Source: Ilumatobacteraceae bacterium
Lineage (GTDB): Bacteria; Actinomycetota; Acidimicrobiia; Acidimicrobiales; Ilumatobacteraceae
Reading direction: 5' to 3'
Assembly: GCA_016650435.1 (NCBI GenBank)
Contig: JAENVT010000231.1
Location: 1-12,397 of the forward strand
Length of the DNA stretch: 12,397 bases
Part shown: positions 1 through 6,990 of the stretch, one piece after another
How positions within the stretch are numbered: the stretch's first letter is position 1
Layout of the letters: each line of letters opens with the position of its first letter
Notes under the pieces: generated by a model
What the model saw: only the letters and a program-made list of their open reading frames with translations
What the model was told of the DNA's origin: nothing
Databases searched by the model: none
Position numbers and translations under genes: made by a program

Positions 1-1
1 G

Positions 2-559
2 ATCGACGAAGCACTGACAGCCAAAGCGGCCGACCCCGATGTGCTCGCAATGGGCGAGGATCGCGGTCGCCGCCCACCCGGGTTCGATCTGTCGAACTCA
101 CCGGTCGAAGTCGCCGCAGCCGACCTCGACGGGCGCGTCCTCGTACAGCGGACCTCGGCCGGCACGAGGGGAGTCGTCGCTGCCCGGTCGGCCACGCGCC
201 TGTGGTGCGCGAGCCTGGTGTGCGCGTCGGCGACCGCTGCCGCGGTCCGATCCAGTGGACTAGGGGCGCCGACCTATGTCATCACCGGAAACTTCGTCGA
301 CAACCCCGACATGGATGGAGGCGACGACCTCGCCACGGCCGAACTGATCGAGAGGGCTCGTCTCGGCGAAGACTTGGACGCCGATCGAACCAGCCGGTTG
401 GTCGCCTCGTCGGATGAAGCGCGGCGAACGCTGGCCGTGCGTTATGGATACTTCCACCCACAGGACATCGCCTACGCGACGCGCGTCGACCTGTTCGACT
501 TTGCAATGGAAGTTCAACGAATCGGTGACCGACTTCGCCTCGACAAGACGCATCCCTGA
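2..559 (+). CDS. comB: 2-phosphosulfolactate phosphatase (ComB family), 5'-truncated by window edge
   Basis: The reading frame is open from base 2 to the TGA at 557-559, so the start lies outside the window; about 185 residues are visible of a family usually near 240. ComB enzymes hydrolyse 2-phosphosulfolactate to sulfolactate, a step known from coenzyme M synthesis in methanogens and also found in bacteria that make sulfolactate. Seen here are the family-like stretches GFDLSNSPVE, then RTSAGTRGVV (compare the family's R-T-x-G-T-x), a hydrophobic ALA/VIT-type strand ending in GNFVDNP, and a C-terminal VDLFDFAMEV that resembles the usual end of bacterial members. The assignment rests on these remembered motifs rather than on an alignment. 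No other sulfolactate or coenzyme M gene is in view, so the pathway is unknown. The next gene on this strand starts 247 bp later, so this gene probably ends its own transcript. Confidence 0.8.
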   Translation: MDEALTAKAADPDVLAMGEDRGRRPPGFDLSNSPVEVAAADLDGRVLVQRTSAGTRGVVAARSATRLWCASLVCASATAAAVRSSGLGAPTYVITGNFVDNPDMDGGDDLATAELIERARLGEDLDADRTSRLVASSDEARRTLAVRYGYFHPQDIAYATRVDLFDFAMEVQRIGDRLRLDKTHP

Positions 560-806
560 TCGATGGTCGATCACGTGGCCGTGCATCATCGAGCACGCGC
601 CGAGGGTGGACCGGTAGTCATGATCGATCCATCGGGGTCTCCCCGGACAAACCGGGCAGCCCCGGAACAGTACGTAGCGTTCTGGGCGTGCCCAGTTCAA
701 CGAAGGGTGACATCCACCGTCAGAACGTTGGTCGGCCCCGAGCTCGACCGTTCCCGATTCACAAATCAGGCCGGCCCGAGCCCGACGAAAAGGTGAGAAT
801 GAGGAG
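560..806. other. Intergenic region with small inverted repeats; no gene seen
   Basis: I see no convincing coding sequence in these 247 bases. Short open frames exist on both strands but show no family resemblance. The stretch holds several short GC-rich stems: CGGGG (633-637) with CCCCG (641-645), overlapping CCCGG (642-646) with CCGGG (652-656), and CTGGG (682-686) with CCCAG (691-695) around a CGTG loop. None is followed by a T-run, so no intrinsic terminator can be called. The first two stems compete for the same bases. A purine-rich AAAGGTGAG at 789-797 is the probable ribosome binding site of the next gene. Confidence 0.5.
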
Positions 807-1412
807 GTGGAACGACTGCCCGACACAATTCCATCGGCTCGACTGACGTTGCGGCGCTGGGTCGCGGCCGATGCCGCGGATCTGTCGGGCGCGATCACTG
901 CGAGTCTTGAACATCTGCGCCCGTGGATGCCATGGATATCGGCGGAACCCGTGAGTCTTGCCGATCGAGTGGCGCTGATCGATCAATGGCGGATCGAATG
1001 GGAAGGCGGTGGCGACGCGGTCATCGGCGCGTTCCTCGACGGCGCCGTTGTTGGCTCGACCGGCCTTCATCGACGGCGAGGTCCCGGTGTTCTCGAGATC
1101 GGCTACTGGGTACACGGCGATCACACCAGGAAGGGTTTCGCCACAGAGATCGCAGCCTCCCTGACCAACGTGGCGTTCACGGTGCCCGACATCGAGCGAG
1201 TCGAGATCCATCACGACAAGGCCAACATCGCCAGCGCCGGCGTGCCTAGGAGCCTGGGATACACGTTCGCAGGAGAGACGCTGGACGCTGTCACCTCGCC
1301 CGGCGAAGTTGGAATCGACTGTCGCTGGGTGATGAACCGGCACGAGTGGATTGCGAAGGTCGGCTCATCGTTCGATGAAACACGCGTTGGGTCCGACCCC
1401 GCTGGCCGGTAG
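807..1412 (+). CDS. GNAT family N-acetyltransferase, RimJ/RimL-like
   Basis: A 201-residue protein of the GNAT fold that transfers the acetyl group of acetyl-CoA to an amine. The pattern is that of the RimJ/RimL/SpeG-type branch: an N-terminal strand 'PSARLTLRRWVAADAADL', an aromatic 'LEHLRPWMPW' helix, the strands 'AVIGAFLDGAVVGSTGL', the tail 'GVLEIGYWVHGDHTRKGFATEI' that carries the acetyl-CoA pyrophosphate loop (here DHTRKGFAT instead of the usual R/Q-x-x-G-x-G/A), and 'NIASAGVPRSLGY' matching the conserved N-x-x-S-x-x-V-x-x-x-L-G motif. The substrate cannot be told; such proteins act on ribosomal protein termini, antibiotics or small amines. The start is GTG 807, the only good in-frame start, with AAAGGTGAG at 789-797 about nine bases upstream; a GAGGAG directly abuts the start and is too close to serve. 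The bS22 gene begins 13 bases after its stop. Confidence 0.85.
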   Translation: MERLPDTIPSARLTLRRWVAADAADLSGAITASLEHLRPWMPWISAEPVSLADRVALIDQWRIEWEGGGDAVIGAFLDGAVVGSTGLHRRRGPGVLEIGYWVHGDHTRKGFATEIAASLTNVAFTVPDIERVEIHHDKANIASAGVPRSLGYTFAGETLDAVTSPGEVGIDCRWVMNRHEWIAKVGSSFDETRVGSDPAGR

Positions 1413-1415
1413 CGT
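1387..1415 (+). promoter_or_regulatory. Putative promoter of the bS22 gene
   Basis: TTGGGT at 1387-1392 and TAGCGT at 1410-1415 are separated by exactly 17 bases and fit the actinobacterial pattern of a loose -35 and a TANNNT -10. The -10 overlaps the TAG stop of the acetyltransferase gene. Transcription would begin about 7-9 bases further on, only a few bases before ATG 1426, so the transcript would be leaderless or nearly so. This agrees with the absence of a clear Shine-Dalgarno sequence before the ATG. The call rests on pattern and spacing only. Confidence 0.4.
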
Positions 1416-1425
1416 CTCACGAGCT

Positions 1426-1524
1426 ATGGGTTCGCTGATCAAGAAACGCCGCAAGAGAATGCGCAAGAAGAAGCACAAGAAGATGCTTCGCCGTACCCGG
1501 CACCAGCGCCAACGCGGTAAGTGA
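1426..1524 (+). CDS. Small ribosomal subunit protein bS22 (AURKAIP1/COX24-domain protein)
   Basis: A 32-residue, extremely basic protein: ATG, then GSLIKKRRKRMRKKKHKK, then MLRRTRHQRQRGK and TGA. It closely resembles the 33-residue mycobacterial protein found in the Mycobacterium smegmatis 30S ribosome and named bS22, which belongs to the AURKAIP1/COX24 domain family related to a mitochondrial ribosomal protein. More than half its residues are Lys or Arg, which fits a peptide threaded into rRNA on the small subunit. It is far below usual gene-finding length limits and is easily missed. The ATG is preceded by no good ribosome binding site but by a plausible promoter that would give a very short leader. 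A stem-loop terminator follows 20 bases after the stop. Confidence 0.93.
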   Translation: MGSLIKKRRKRMRKKKHKKMLRRTRHQRQRGK

Positions 1525-1543
1525 CCCGCTGGATCTCGACACT

Positions 1544-1573
1544 GGCCGTCCGCAGCACGCGGGCGGTCGTTTC
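1544..1573 (+). terminator. Rho-independent terminator after bS22
   Basis: GGCCGTCCGC (1544-1553), loop AGCAC (1554-1558) and GCGGGCGGTC (1559-1568) form a 10-bp stem with two G-U pairs in RNA, followed by GTTT. The T-run is short, as is common in GC-rich actinobacteria. It lies between the convergent bS22 and ispE genes, just past the ispE stop codon, and is oriented to end plus-strand transcription; the other strand has no T-run after the stem. Confidence 0.6.
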
Positions 1574-1577
1574 GCGT

Positions 1578-2324
1578 CTAGAGGTCGTTTCCTGTTGAGG
1601 GGACGGTGGTCGTGCGAACCACGACCGCATCGGGCAGCGCTGAGTCGAGATCGTGATGACCGCGAACGAACCATGTCGCACCGCTTCCGGCCAGTGTCGG
1701 CGCGAGTCCGGCAGCCTCACGAATGCGATCCCGCCAGACGGCCAATTCCGGGAAGGCGTCAATCGCAGCGGACTCGAGGTCGTTGTCTCCATCGCTACGC
1801 GGCCCGCCGAGATGATCCCACGCCACGTACACGCGCGGGCTGCTGACCGACATCGGTGGCACGACCAACGTGACATCGATCGGTTCGAACGGCAACGGCT
1901 CGACCAGCTCGCCGATGCCACGAACGCGAGCCCGACCACCCACGAGACAGAAGGCCACGTCGGCACCGAGGCTCGCCGCGCCGGCGAAATCTTCATAACC
2001 CGCCCATCGCAGGACTGCAGCGGCATCAGCGGATCCGCCACCGAGCCCGCCACCAAGTGGGAGCGTCTTGTGAATGTGCACGGCCGCCGTCCGACCGAGA
2101 TGTCGAAGGGCCTTGCTGACGAGGTTCGCCCGACCCAGTGGCAGACCCGTGGCATAGGGCCCATCGGCAGAGATTCCAGTCGACGACGGGTCGATCGTCA
2201 GGGTGTCGTGCCAATCGACTGTGACCATCTCGGCATCGATGAGGTGGTATCCATCCGCGCGCAGTCTGACGATGCGCAGGCTCAAGGTGAGTTTGGCGGG
2301 CGCCTTCACCACGATGGCACTCAC
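1578..2324 (-). CDS. ispE: 4-diphosphocytidyl-2-C-methyl-D-erythritol kinase
   Basis: IspE phosphorylates the 2-hydroxyl of CDP-methylerythritol with ATP, the fourth step of the MEP route to IPP and DMAPP, in the cytoplasm. This is a GHMP kinase: the N-terminal VKAPAKLTLSL strand carries Lys11 of the active site, the ATP-binding glycine-rich loop PLGGGLGGGSADAA lies at residues 89-102, the catalytic Asp is in SLGADVAF near residue 122, and the C-terminal GHMP motif reads APTLAGSGATWF. The chosen start is GTG at 2324-2322, whose bases form a GTGA overlap with the rsmA stop and which gives 248 residues beginning VSAIVVKAPAK. That is somewhat short for a family commonly near 280-310, mainly because of short loops. 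An upstream in-frame ATG at 2339 would add five residues. It is last in the minus-strand operon and convergent with bS22. Confidence 0.93.
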   Translation of the reverse strand: MSAIVVKAPAKLTLSLRIVRLRADGYHLIDAEMVTVDWHDTLTIDPSSTGISADGPYATGLPLGRANLVSKALRHLGRTAAVHIHKTLPLGGGLGGGSADAAAVLRWAGYEDFAGAASLGADVAFCLVGGRARVRGIGELVEPLPFEPIDVTLVVPPMSVSSPRVYVAWDHLGGPRSDGDNDLESAAIDAFPELAVWRDRIREAAGLAPTLAGSGATWFVRGHHDLDSALPDAVVVRTTTVPSTGNDL

Positions 2325-3142
2325 TTGGCCGCCAGCCATGCGCTGGCCAGCGCACCCCACTCGACCACGTCGAGCTCCTCGGGTCGTCGTTGGGCATCGA
2401 TGCCTGCGGCCGCGAACACCTCAGGCTCGACGACCTCAGCCAACGAACGGCGCAACATCTTGCGCCGCTGTCCGAACGCGGTTCGAACCAATCGGAACAG
2501 AGGTTCAGGCGCCACATCGACTGCTGGTGACGGCCGGCGGCGAATGTCGGCCAACGCCGATTCCACTTTCGGCCTCGGAAGGAAGACGCTTGCAGGCACC
2601 GTGCCGGCGATTCGCGAAGTCGCCCAATAGGCAACCTTCACGCTGACGGCGCCGTACGCCTCGGAGCCGGCCGCGGCACACAATCGATCGGCGACTTCGC
2701 GCTGAACCATCACCAGCATTCGCTCGACGGCCGGAACGAGGTCCAAAAGATCGCACACCAACGGTGTCGCCACGTTGTAGGGAAGGTTGGCCACGAGCAC
2801 CCATCGGGGCGCAGCAGCCAGCGTCGTCTTCCAATCGATCCGCAGCGCGTCGTCCTCGACCACAGTGACGTTCGGCAGGTCGGCGACGACCGTTCGCAAC
2901 ACAGCGGCGACGCCATGGTCGACCTCGATCGCGGTGATCGTCGCGCCCGTCTCGGCGAGCGCCATCGTCAACGAACCGAGTCCCGCGCCGATCTCGACGA
3001 CATGATCGCCTGGCCCGACGTCGGCGAGGCGGGCGATCTTGCGAACGATGTTGGCATCCACGACGAAGTTCTGGCCGAGATCACGCCGCGGGGCCAGGCC
3101 ATGTTCGCTGAGCAGCGCCCCGATGTCGCTGCGCGAATGCAC
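2321..3142 (-). CDS. rsmA: 16S rRNA (adenine(1518)-N6/adenine(1519)-N6)-dimethyltransferase
   Basis: RsmA (KsgA) dimethylates two adjacent adenines in the 3' terminal helix of 16S rRNA during late 30S assembly, using S-adenosylmethionine. Seen in the 273-residue product: the family N-terminus RRDLGQNFVVD (residues 19-29), the SAM-binding motif I VVEIGAGLGSLT (48-59), acidic IEVD (72-75), and the catalytic NLPYN at 119-123, then a C-terminal domain with VFLPRPKVESA and the FGQRRKMLRRSL helix typical of the family. The frame stays open upstream of the true start. GTG 3142-3140 is preferred because it lies two bases past the upstream gene's TAG and gives the standard length; a GTA two codons upstream is not a start codon. 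Its TGA overlaps the ispE GTG. Confidence 0.95.
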   Translation of the reverse strand: MHSRSDIGALLSEHGLAPRRDLGQNFVVDANIVRKIARLADVGPGDHVVEIGAGLGSLTMALAETGATITAIEVDHGVAAVLRTVVADLPNVTVVEDDALRIDWKTTLAAAPRWVLVANLPYNVATPLVCDLLDLVPAVERMLVMVQREVADRLCAAAGSEAYGAVSVKVAYWATSRIAGTVPASVFLPRPKVESALADIRRRPSPAVDVAPEPLFRLVRTAFGQRRKMLRRSLAEVVEPEVFAAAGIDAQRRPEELDVVEWGALASAWLAAK

Positions 3143-3144
3143 GC

Positions 3145-3654
3145 CTACCAGCTGATGCGCACGGGCACGGGTGCGTCGGCGAGATCGCTGATCAAGGCGA
3201 ACACGTCGGTGTGCAGCACGATGTCGACGCCAGCCGGAAGTGGTGTGCTGATGCTGTTCAAACAGGTGGTGGTCTGGCCGTTGTCGGTATTGGTCACCGT
3301 CAGCGTCGAGCCCCACGGCGCCAAGGCGGTCGTGCACGGTTTCTTGTTGGGGTCTGCGTAGCGCCGGAAGCTTGCCCTGCCCGTCGCCTCGGTCGAGCTC
3401 GGGCCTGGCGGAATGATGATGTCAACGACGGCGGGATGCGCAGCCGACGGCGGGCCGTTGAGAAAGATCGGCGCGTCGGGCGTGTATGTCGATGTCGACG
3501 GAGCCTGATTGGCGCCGACTTGCGCTACCCCGGCCGCACCCAACGCGGGCGCCGCAGAGCCTGCATCGTCGCGGTTGATGATCCACAGCGCCGGGAGCGC
3601 TGCCACCGTGAAGATGGAGGCGAGTACTAGGCGACGTCGGTCGTAGGAGTTCAT
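3145..3654 (-). CDS. Membrane-anchored RlpA-like double-psi beta-barrel protein in the rpfB position
   Basis: A 169-residue protein with a positively charged N-terminus (MNSYDRRR), one hydrophobic segment at about residues 9-26 (signal anchor or uncleaved signal), a low-complexity Ala/Pro/Ser linker to about residue 90, and a C-terminal domain from 92 to 169. That domain reads GRASF ... PCTTALAPWGSTLTVTNT, DNGQTTTC, then DIVLHTDVFALI and ends PVPVRISW. It matches the RlpA-type DPBB pattern G-x-A-S-W-Y ... C-A-x-x-x-L-P-x-G-T-x-x-x-V-T-N ... C ... V-R-I-x-W, including a Cys pair (107, 131) that could form a disulfide. The usual N-D-R-G-P catalytic stretch is replaced by LNSISTPLPAG, so lytic transglycosylase activity is doubtful. 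It lies between tatD and rsmA, where mycobacteria have rpfB. The function is probably at the cell wall; this is inference. No clear ribosome binding site precedes ATG 3654. Confidence 0.75.
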   Translation of the reverse strand: MNSYDRRRLVLASIFTVAALPALWIINRDDAGSAAPALGAAGVAQVGANQAPSTSTYTPDAPIFLNGPPSAAHPAVVDIIIPPGPSSTEATGRASFRRYADPNKKPCTTALAPWGSTLTVTNTDNGQTTTCLNSISTPLPAGVDIVLHTDVFALISDLADAPVPVRISW

Positions 3655-3688
3655 TGTGGGGTTTGCCGTCCGGGGGACGTGGAAAAGG

Positions 3689-4456
3689 CTACGGACGAAT
3701 GCCGGGGAACGCAAGGCATGCGTTGGCCACGGTAGCGGCGCGAACCTCGTCGAGGGGTGCACCTCGCAGGTCGGCGAGGGCCTGCACGACGTGGGTGACG
3801 TATGCCGGTCGATTCGGTTTGCCGCGGTATGGGACCGGGGCAAGGTACGGACTGTCGGTCTCGGCGAGCATTCGCTCGATCGGGCACAGGCGCGCCGCTT
3901 CGTGCAAATCCGTCGCGGTTTTGAACGTGACGATGCCACTGAACGACAGGTAAGCCCCGCGCTGCAGGCATTGCCGAGCCTCGTCGGGTCCACCCGTGAA
4001 GCAGTGGAAGATGGTCCGTTCCGGCGTGCCTTCCGCATCGAGGATGTCGAAGGTTTCTTCCCACGCATCGCGGGTGTGAATGACCAGCGGCAGTGACCGT
4101 TCGTGGGCCAGTTGGATCTGTGCCGCGAAGGCCAGCCGTTGCTCGGGTCGCGGCGAGTGGTCGTAGAAGTAGTCGAGCCCGCATTCACCGATGGCGATGA
4201 CGTTGGGATCGTCGAGGTACGGCAGGATCGTGTCGACGCCGTGCTTGGCTTCGTGCGGATGCAAACCCGCCGTGGCGAAGATGTCTTCGTGGGTCGCGGC
4301 GACGGCAATCGCCTGTTCGGTCGTCGCCGCGTCGCAACCGACGTTGATCATCGTGGTGACCCCCGCGGCGCGGGCCGCGGCGATCACCTCGTCGACAGCT
4401 ACCCCTCGCGTGTCGTAGAGGTGGCAGTGGCTGTCGGTGTAGTCCAAGCGGTTCAA
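3689..4456 (-). CDS. tatD: TatD family metal-dependent hydrolase (DNase)
   Basis: A TIM-barrel metal-dependent hydrolase of the TatD family, members of which show 3'-5' exonuclease or DNase activity with two metal ions. The visible ligands are complete: HCH in TDSHCHLYD near residue 10, Glu in IGECGLDYFYD, His in PLVIHTRDA, His in FHCFTGG and Asp in AETDSPYLAP, all in the expected order over about 255 residues, which is the usual length. The start is uncertain. TTG 4456-4454 overlaps the metG stop as TTGA and suggests coupling; TTG 4447-4445 is in frame and better spaced (10 bases) from the AAGGCGG on the minus strand. No ATG or GTG is close. The frame is open far upstream, but that part is the shadow of metG. 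Confidence 0.93.
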   Translation of the reverse strand: MNRLDYTDSHCHLYDTRGVAVDEVIAAARAAGVTTMINVGCDAATTEQAIAVAATHEDIFATAGLHPHEAKHGVDTILPYLDDPNVIAIGECGLDYFYDHSPRPEQRLAFAAQIQLAHERSLPLVIHTRDAWEETFDILDAEGTPERTIFHCFTGGPDEARQCLQRGAYLSFSGIVTFKTATDLHEAARLCPIERMLAETDSPYLAPVPYRGKPNRPAYVTHVVQALADLRGAPLDEVRAATVANACLAFPGIRP

Positions 4457-5958
4457 ACCGCCTTGCGTGGGAACAACGACTCGCCCTTGGTCACCCTTAG
4501 TCCACCGGGGTAGCCGCCCCATTCGGCGGCCGCGGGCAGGCGTTGGTCGTCGACCCGGCCGGTGAGGCCGAGCCGCTCCCACACCGTCTGGCATGTTTCG
4601 GGAATCGCCGGTGAGGCCAAGATCGCCACGATTCTCAATGCCTCGAGGGCATCTCCCATGATCGCGTCGACCTCTGCGCCGGGCTCGGCCTTCCATGGCT
4701 CGTTGGCTTCGAGGTGCGAGTTCGTGGCGCGGATCAGACTCCACGTTGCATCGAGGGCGCGGCTGGGCGCGGATTCTGCCCACGCCGCGGCGGTGACCGC
4801 GTACGCCGAGGCGGCCGCCGCGGCCAATGGTGAATCGGGGCGCGGTGCAGGCCCGACGCCATCGCATTTTGTGGCGACGACTGTGGCCACCCTCGCCAGC
4901 AAGTTGCCGAGGTTGTTGGCGAGATCTGAGTTGTAACGGGCGATCAAGCCCTCGTAGGTGAAGTCGCCGTCGTTGCCGTATGGGGTCTCGGCGAGGATGT
5001 AGTAGCGAAAGCCGTCGACGCCCACGTCCGTCACAAGGTCGAGCGGGTTGACGACGTTGCCGGTGGTCTTGCTCATCTTCTCGCCGCCGCTCAGCAACCA
5101 GCCGCCGACCGACCATCCGGCCGGGGGTTCGATGCCGGCGCTGATCAGCATTGCCGGCCAGTACACGCAGTGATGGCGGACGATGTCTTTGCCGATCAGG
5201 TGATGGGCTGGCCACCACTGGTCGAATCGCTCGGGGTCGCTTCCGAATCCGACCGCAGTGAGGTAGTTGGCAAGGGCGTCGAACCAGACGTAGGCAACGT
5301 GCTTGTCGTCCCACGGAAGCGGGATGCCCCACGTGATGCTGGTGCGGCTGACGGAGAAGTCGCGCAAGCCGCCGCGGATCAAACCGAGGGCCTCGTTGCC
5401 GCGGAACTCGGGCACGATCGCGCCGGGATGAGCCGCGTACCAATCGAGCAAGCGGTCCTGGAAACGGCTGAGGCGGAAAAAGTAGTTCTCCTCCTCGACG
5501 TTCTCGACGGGCAGGTGATGGATGCGGCACAAGTCGCCGGGATCGAGCTCGTCGTCGGTGTAGTACTCCTCGCAGGCAATGCAGTACTTGCCCTTGTACA
5601 GGTCGAGCTCGATGTCGCCGGCGTCGTAGCAACGCTGCAACAGCTCGGCGACGCCGATCTTGTGGCGCTGCTCCGTTGTGCGGATGAAATCGTCGTTGGA
5701 GATGTTCAGCTGCTGCCACGCCTGCTCGTATAGGGGGGCGATGGAGTCGGTGAAGTCCTGCGGCGACTGGCCGGCGGCCTCCGCAGCCTGTTGCACCTTC
5801 TGGCCATGCTCGTCGGTGCCGGTGAGGAAGTGCACGTTCTCGCCGAGCAAGCGGTGCCAGCGGGCGATGGCATCGCCGACGATGGTGGTGTAGGCGTGGC
5901 CGAGATGTGGCTTTGCCGTGACGTAGTAAATAGGTGTGGTGAGGAAGTAGTTGCTCAC
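4453..5958 (-). CDS. metG: Methionine--tRNA ligase
   Basis: Cytoplasmic class I aminoacyl-tRNA synthetase that charges tRNA-Met and initiator tRNA. The 501-residue product shows the HIGH signature as HLGH (residues 18-21) within TTPIYYVTAKPHLGH, a connective-peptide zinc site with Cys126-x2-Cys129 and Cys144-x2-His147 as in the Thermus-type enzymes, WGIPLPWDDKHVAYVWFDAL, and the KMSKTTGN loop at 294-301. The anticodon-binding helical domain follows, with DLANNLGNLL and an ETCQTVWERLGL stretch. There is no C-terminal EMAP-like tRNA-binding domain, in line with its length. The start is GTG 5958-5956, with AAAGGA seven bases upstream on the minus strand. It opens the metG-tatD-DPBB-rsmA-ispE unit. 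Confidence 0.97.
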   Translation of the reverse strand: MSNYFLTTPIYYVTAKPHLGHAYTTIVGDAIARWHRLLGENVHFLTGTDEHGQKVQQAAEAAGQSPQDFTDSIAPLYEQAWQQLNISNDDFIRTTEQRHKIGVAELLQRCYDAGDIELDLYKGKYCIACEEYYTDDELDPGDLCRIHHLPVENVEEENYFFRLSRFQDRLLDWYAAHPGAIVPEFRGNEALGLIRGGLRDFSVSRTSITWGIPLPWDDKHVAYVWFDALANYLTAVGFGSDPERFDQWWPAHHLIGKDIVRHHCVYWPAMLISAGIEPPAGWSVGGWLLSGGEKMSKTTGNVVNPLDLVTDVGVDGFRYYILAETPYGNDGDFTYEGLIARYNSDLANNLGNLLARVATVVATKCDGVGPAPRPDSPLAAAAASAYAVTAAAWAESAPSRALDATWSLIRATNSHLEANEPWKAEPGAEVDAIMGDALEALRIVAILASPAIPETCQTVWERLGLTGRVDDQRLPAAAEWGGYPGGLRVTKGESLFPRKAV

Positions 5959-6108
5959 GACTGAATCCTTTCGAAGAATGGCGAACGGCGGCTGGGTTAG
6001 AAGCCGGTGCGCATTCGTCGGGTTCGAGTCGGTGTTCTCACGTCTTGAAGGATACGCCGGATGGCGACTGTCGCGGCAACCGACTTTCCCCCTCTGGGTG
6101 CCTATGCC
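5959..6108 (-). promoter_or_regulatory. Gap upstream of metG with putative promoter
   Basis: This 150-bp region lies between the end of the HAD phosphatase gene and metG and contains no gene. On the minus strand TATCCT (6054-6049) is the only TANNNT hexamer; TTGCCG (6079-6074) is a possible -35 but the 19-base spacing is long. It would leave a leader of about 85 bases ending in the ribosome binding site AAAGGA. No T-box specifier or strong terminator could be made out. The break suggests that metG and the genes after it can be transcribed apart from the rsmI cluster. Confidence 0.3.
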
Positions 6109-6990
6109 TCAACGCCGGAAGCCGAAGACGCGTCCTCGTGCAAATCGGCCGGCATATCGAGTGCCGGCCGCGAACCCGGCTGCTGCCACGCCGACAGTGC
6201 CAAGCGTTTTTGTGGTGCGCCTCACGACCGCTTTCGTTCGCTTGCTGAACACGACAATCGGCCAGCCGTTGTGATGGGCGATGCGCTCGAGCTTTGCGTC
6301 GGGGTTGACGGCGACGGGATGCCCGACGGCTTCCATCATCGGCAGGTCGCTGGCCGAATCGCTATAGGCGTAGCACTGGCCGAGATCGAAGTTCTCCCAC
6401 TTCGCCAGATCGATGATCGCCTCGACCTTGCCAGGGCCGTAGCAGAACGGGCCGGCGAGTTCGCCGGTGTACACGCCGTCGAGGATCTCGCTGACGGTGC
6501 CGATCCCTGCGGTCATGCCCAGCGCCTTGGCCAACGGTTCGACCAGCTCGACCGGTGAAGCCGAGACGATGTACGTGGCCCGCCCGGCGTGACGGTGTCG
6601 GTCGACGAGCGCCTGTGCCTCGGGACGGACCTTGGCCAGCAACTTCGGCACGATCTCGGCGTTGAGCGCGACGAGATCGTCGACACGGATGCCCTTCACG
6701 GCACCGAGGATGCGGTCGCGAACCCCGTTGGAGGTGTCGTCGCTGGCGCCGCTGAATCGGAACGCCACGGCGCCGACGGCGTCTCTGCCGAACTGACCGG
6801 GCGGCACGAGTCCGGCGCGCCACGCTGCGACACCGAGCACGAACGCGCTGGATCCGCTGATGAGGGTGCGGTCGAGGTCGAAGAACGCCGCACTCGGCCC
6901 CGTCGACACGTACGGCCGGAGCTCGGGTGGTGCCGATTCGATTCGGGGGGGTTCGTTTTGTGTTGGTTCGGTTGGTGTCGCTTCAGACAT
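6109..6990 (-). CDS. HAD-IB family hydrolase (SerB-like phosphatase)
   Basis: A 293-residue haloacid-dehalogenase superfamily phosphatase of subclass IB. Motif I is FFDLDRTLISG with Asp38 as nucleophile and Asp40 as general acid/base; motif II is the SAS of YIVSASPVELVEP; a Lys follows in GPGKVEAI; motif III is AYSDSASDLPMMEAVG. The cap is the helical type expected between motifs I and II. The N-terminal 30 residues are Pro/Glu/Thr-rich and probably disordered. The C-terminus ends in a basic stretch with a hydrophobic GVAAAGFAAG segment that might touch the membrane. Relatives are annotated as phosphoserine phosphatase-like, but the substrate is not evident. The start is ATG 6990-6988, eight bases inside the end of rsmI, with AGAAGGG six bases upstream; longer in-frame starts lie inside rsmI and lack such a site. 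Confidence 0.9.
   Translation of the reverse strand: MSEATPTEPTQNEPPRIESAPPELRPYVSTGPSAAFFDLDRTLISGSSAFVLGVAAWRAGLVPPGQFGRDAVGAVAFRFSGASDDTSNGVRDRILGAVKGIRVDDLVALNAEIVPKLLAKVRPEAQALVDRHRHAGRATYIVSASPVELVEPLAKALGMTAGIGTVSEILDGVYTGELAGPFCYGPGKVEAIIDLAKWENFDLGQCYAYSDSASDLPMMEAVGHPVAVNPDAKLERIAHHNGWPIVVFSKRTKAVVRRTTKTLGTVGVAAAGFAAGTRYAGRFARGRVFGFRR

Noticed and set aside
260..898. Long minus-strand open frame opposite the ComB and acetyltransferase genes
   Set aside because: It spans two well-supported plus-strand genes and the gap between them, has no recognisable motif, and long antisense open frames are expected at this GC content.
1653..2630. 325-codon plus-strand frame opposite ispE and rsmA
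   Set aside because: It crosses the ispE/rsmA junction antisense to two clear enzymes and shows no domain signature.
2915..3361. Plus-strand 148-codon frame opposite rsmA and the DPBB gene
   Set aside because: It is antisense to the rsmA start region and the DPBB domain and has no family resemblance.
3666..3679. Small hairpin CGTCC-GGG-GGACG between tatD and the DPBB gene as a terminator
   Set aside because: The stem is only five base pairs and no T-run follows in the direction of transcription.
3689..5719. A possible fusion of tatD with a long N-terminal Arg-rich extension
   Set aside because: The extension is metG read in another frame; the metG product is complete, so the long open frame is fortuitous.
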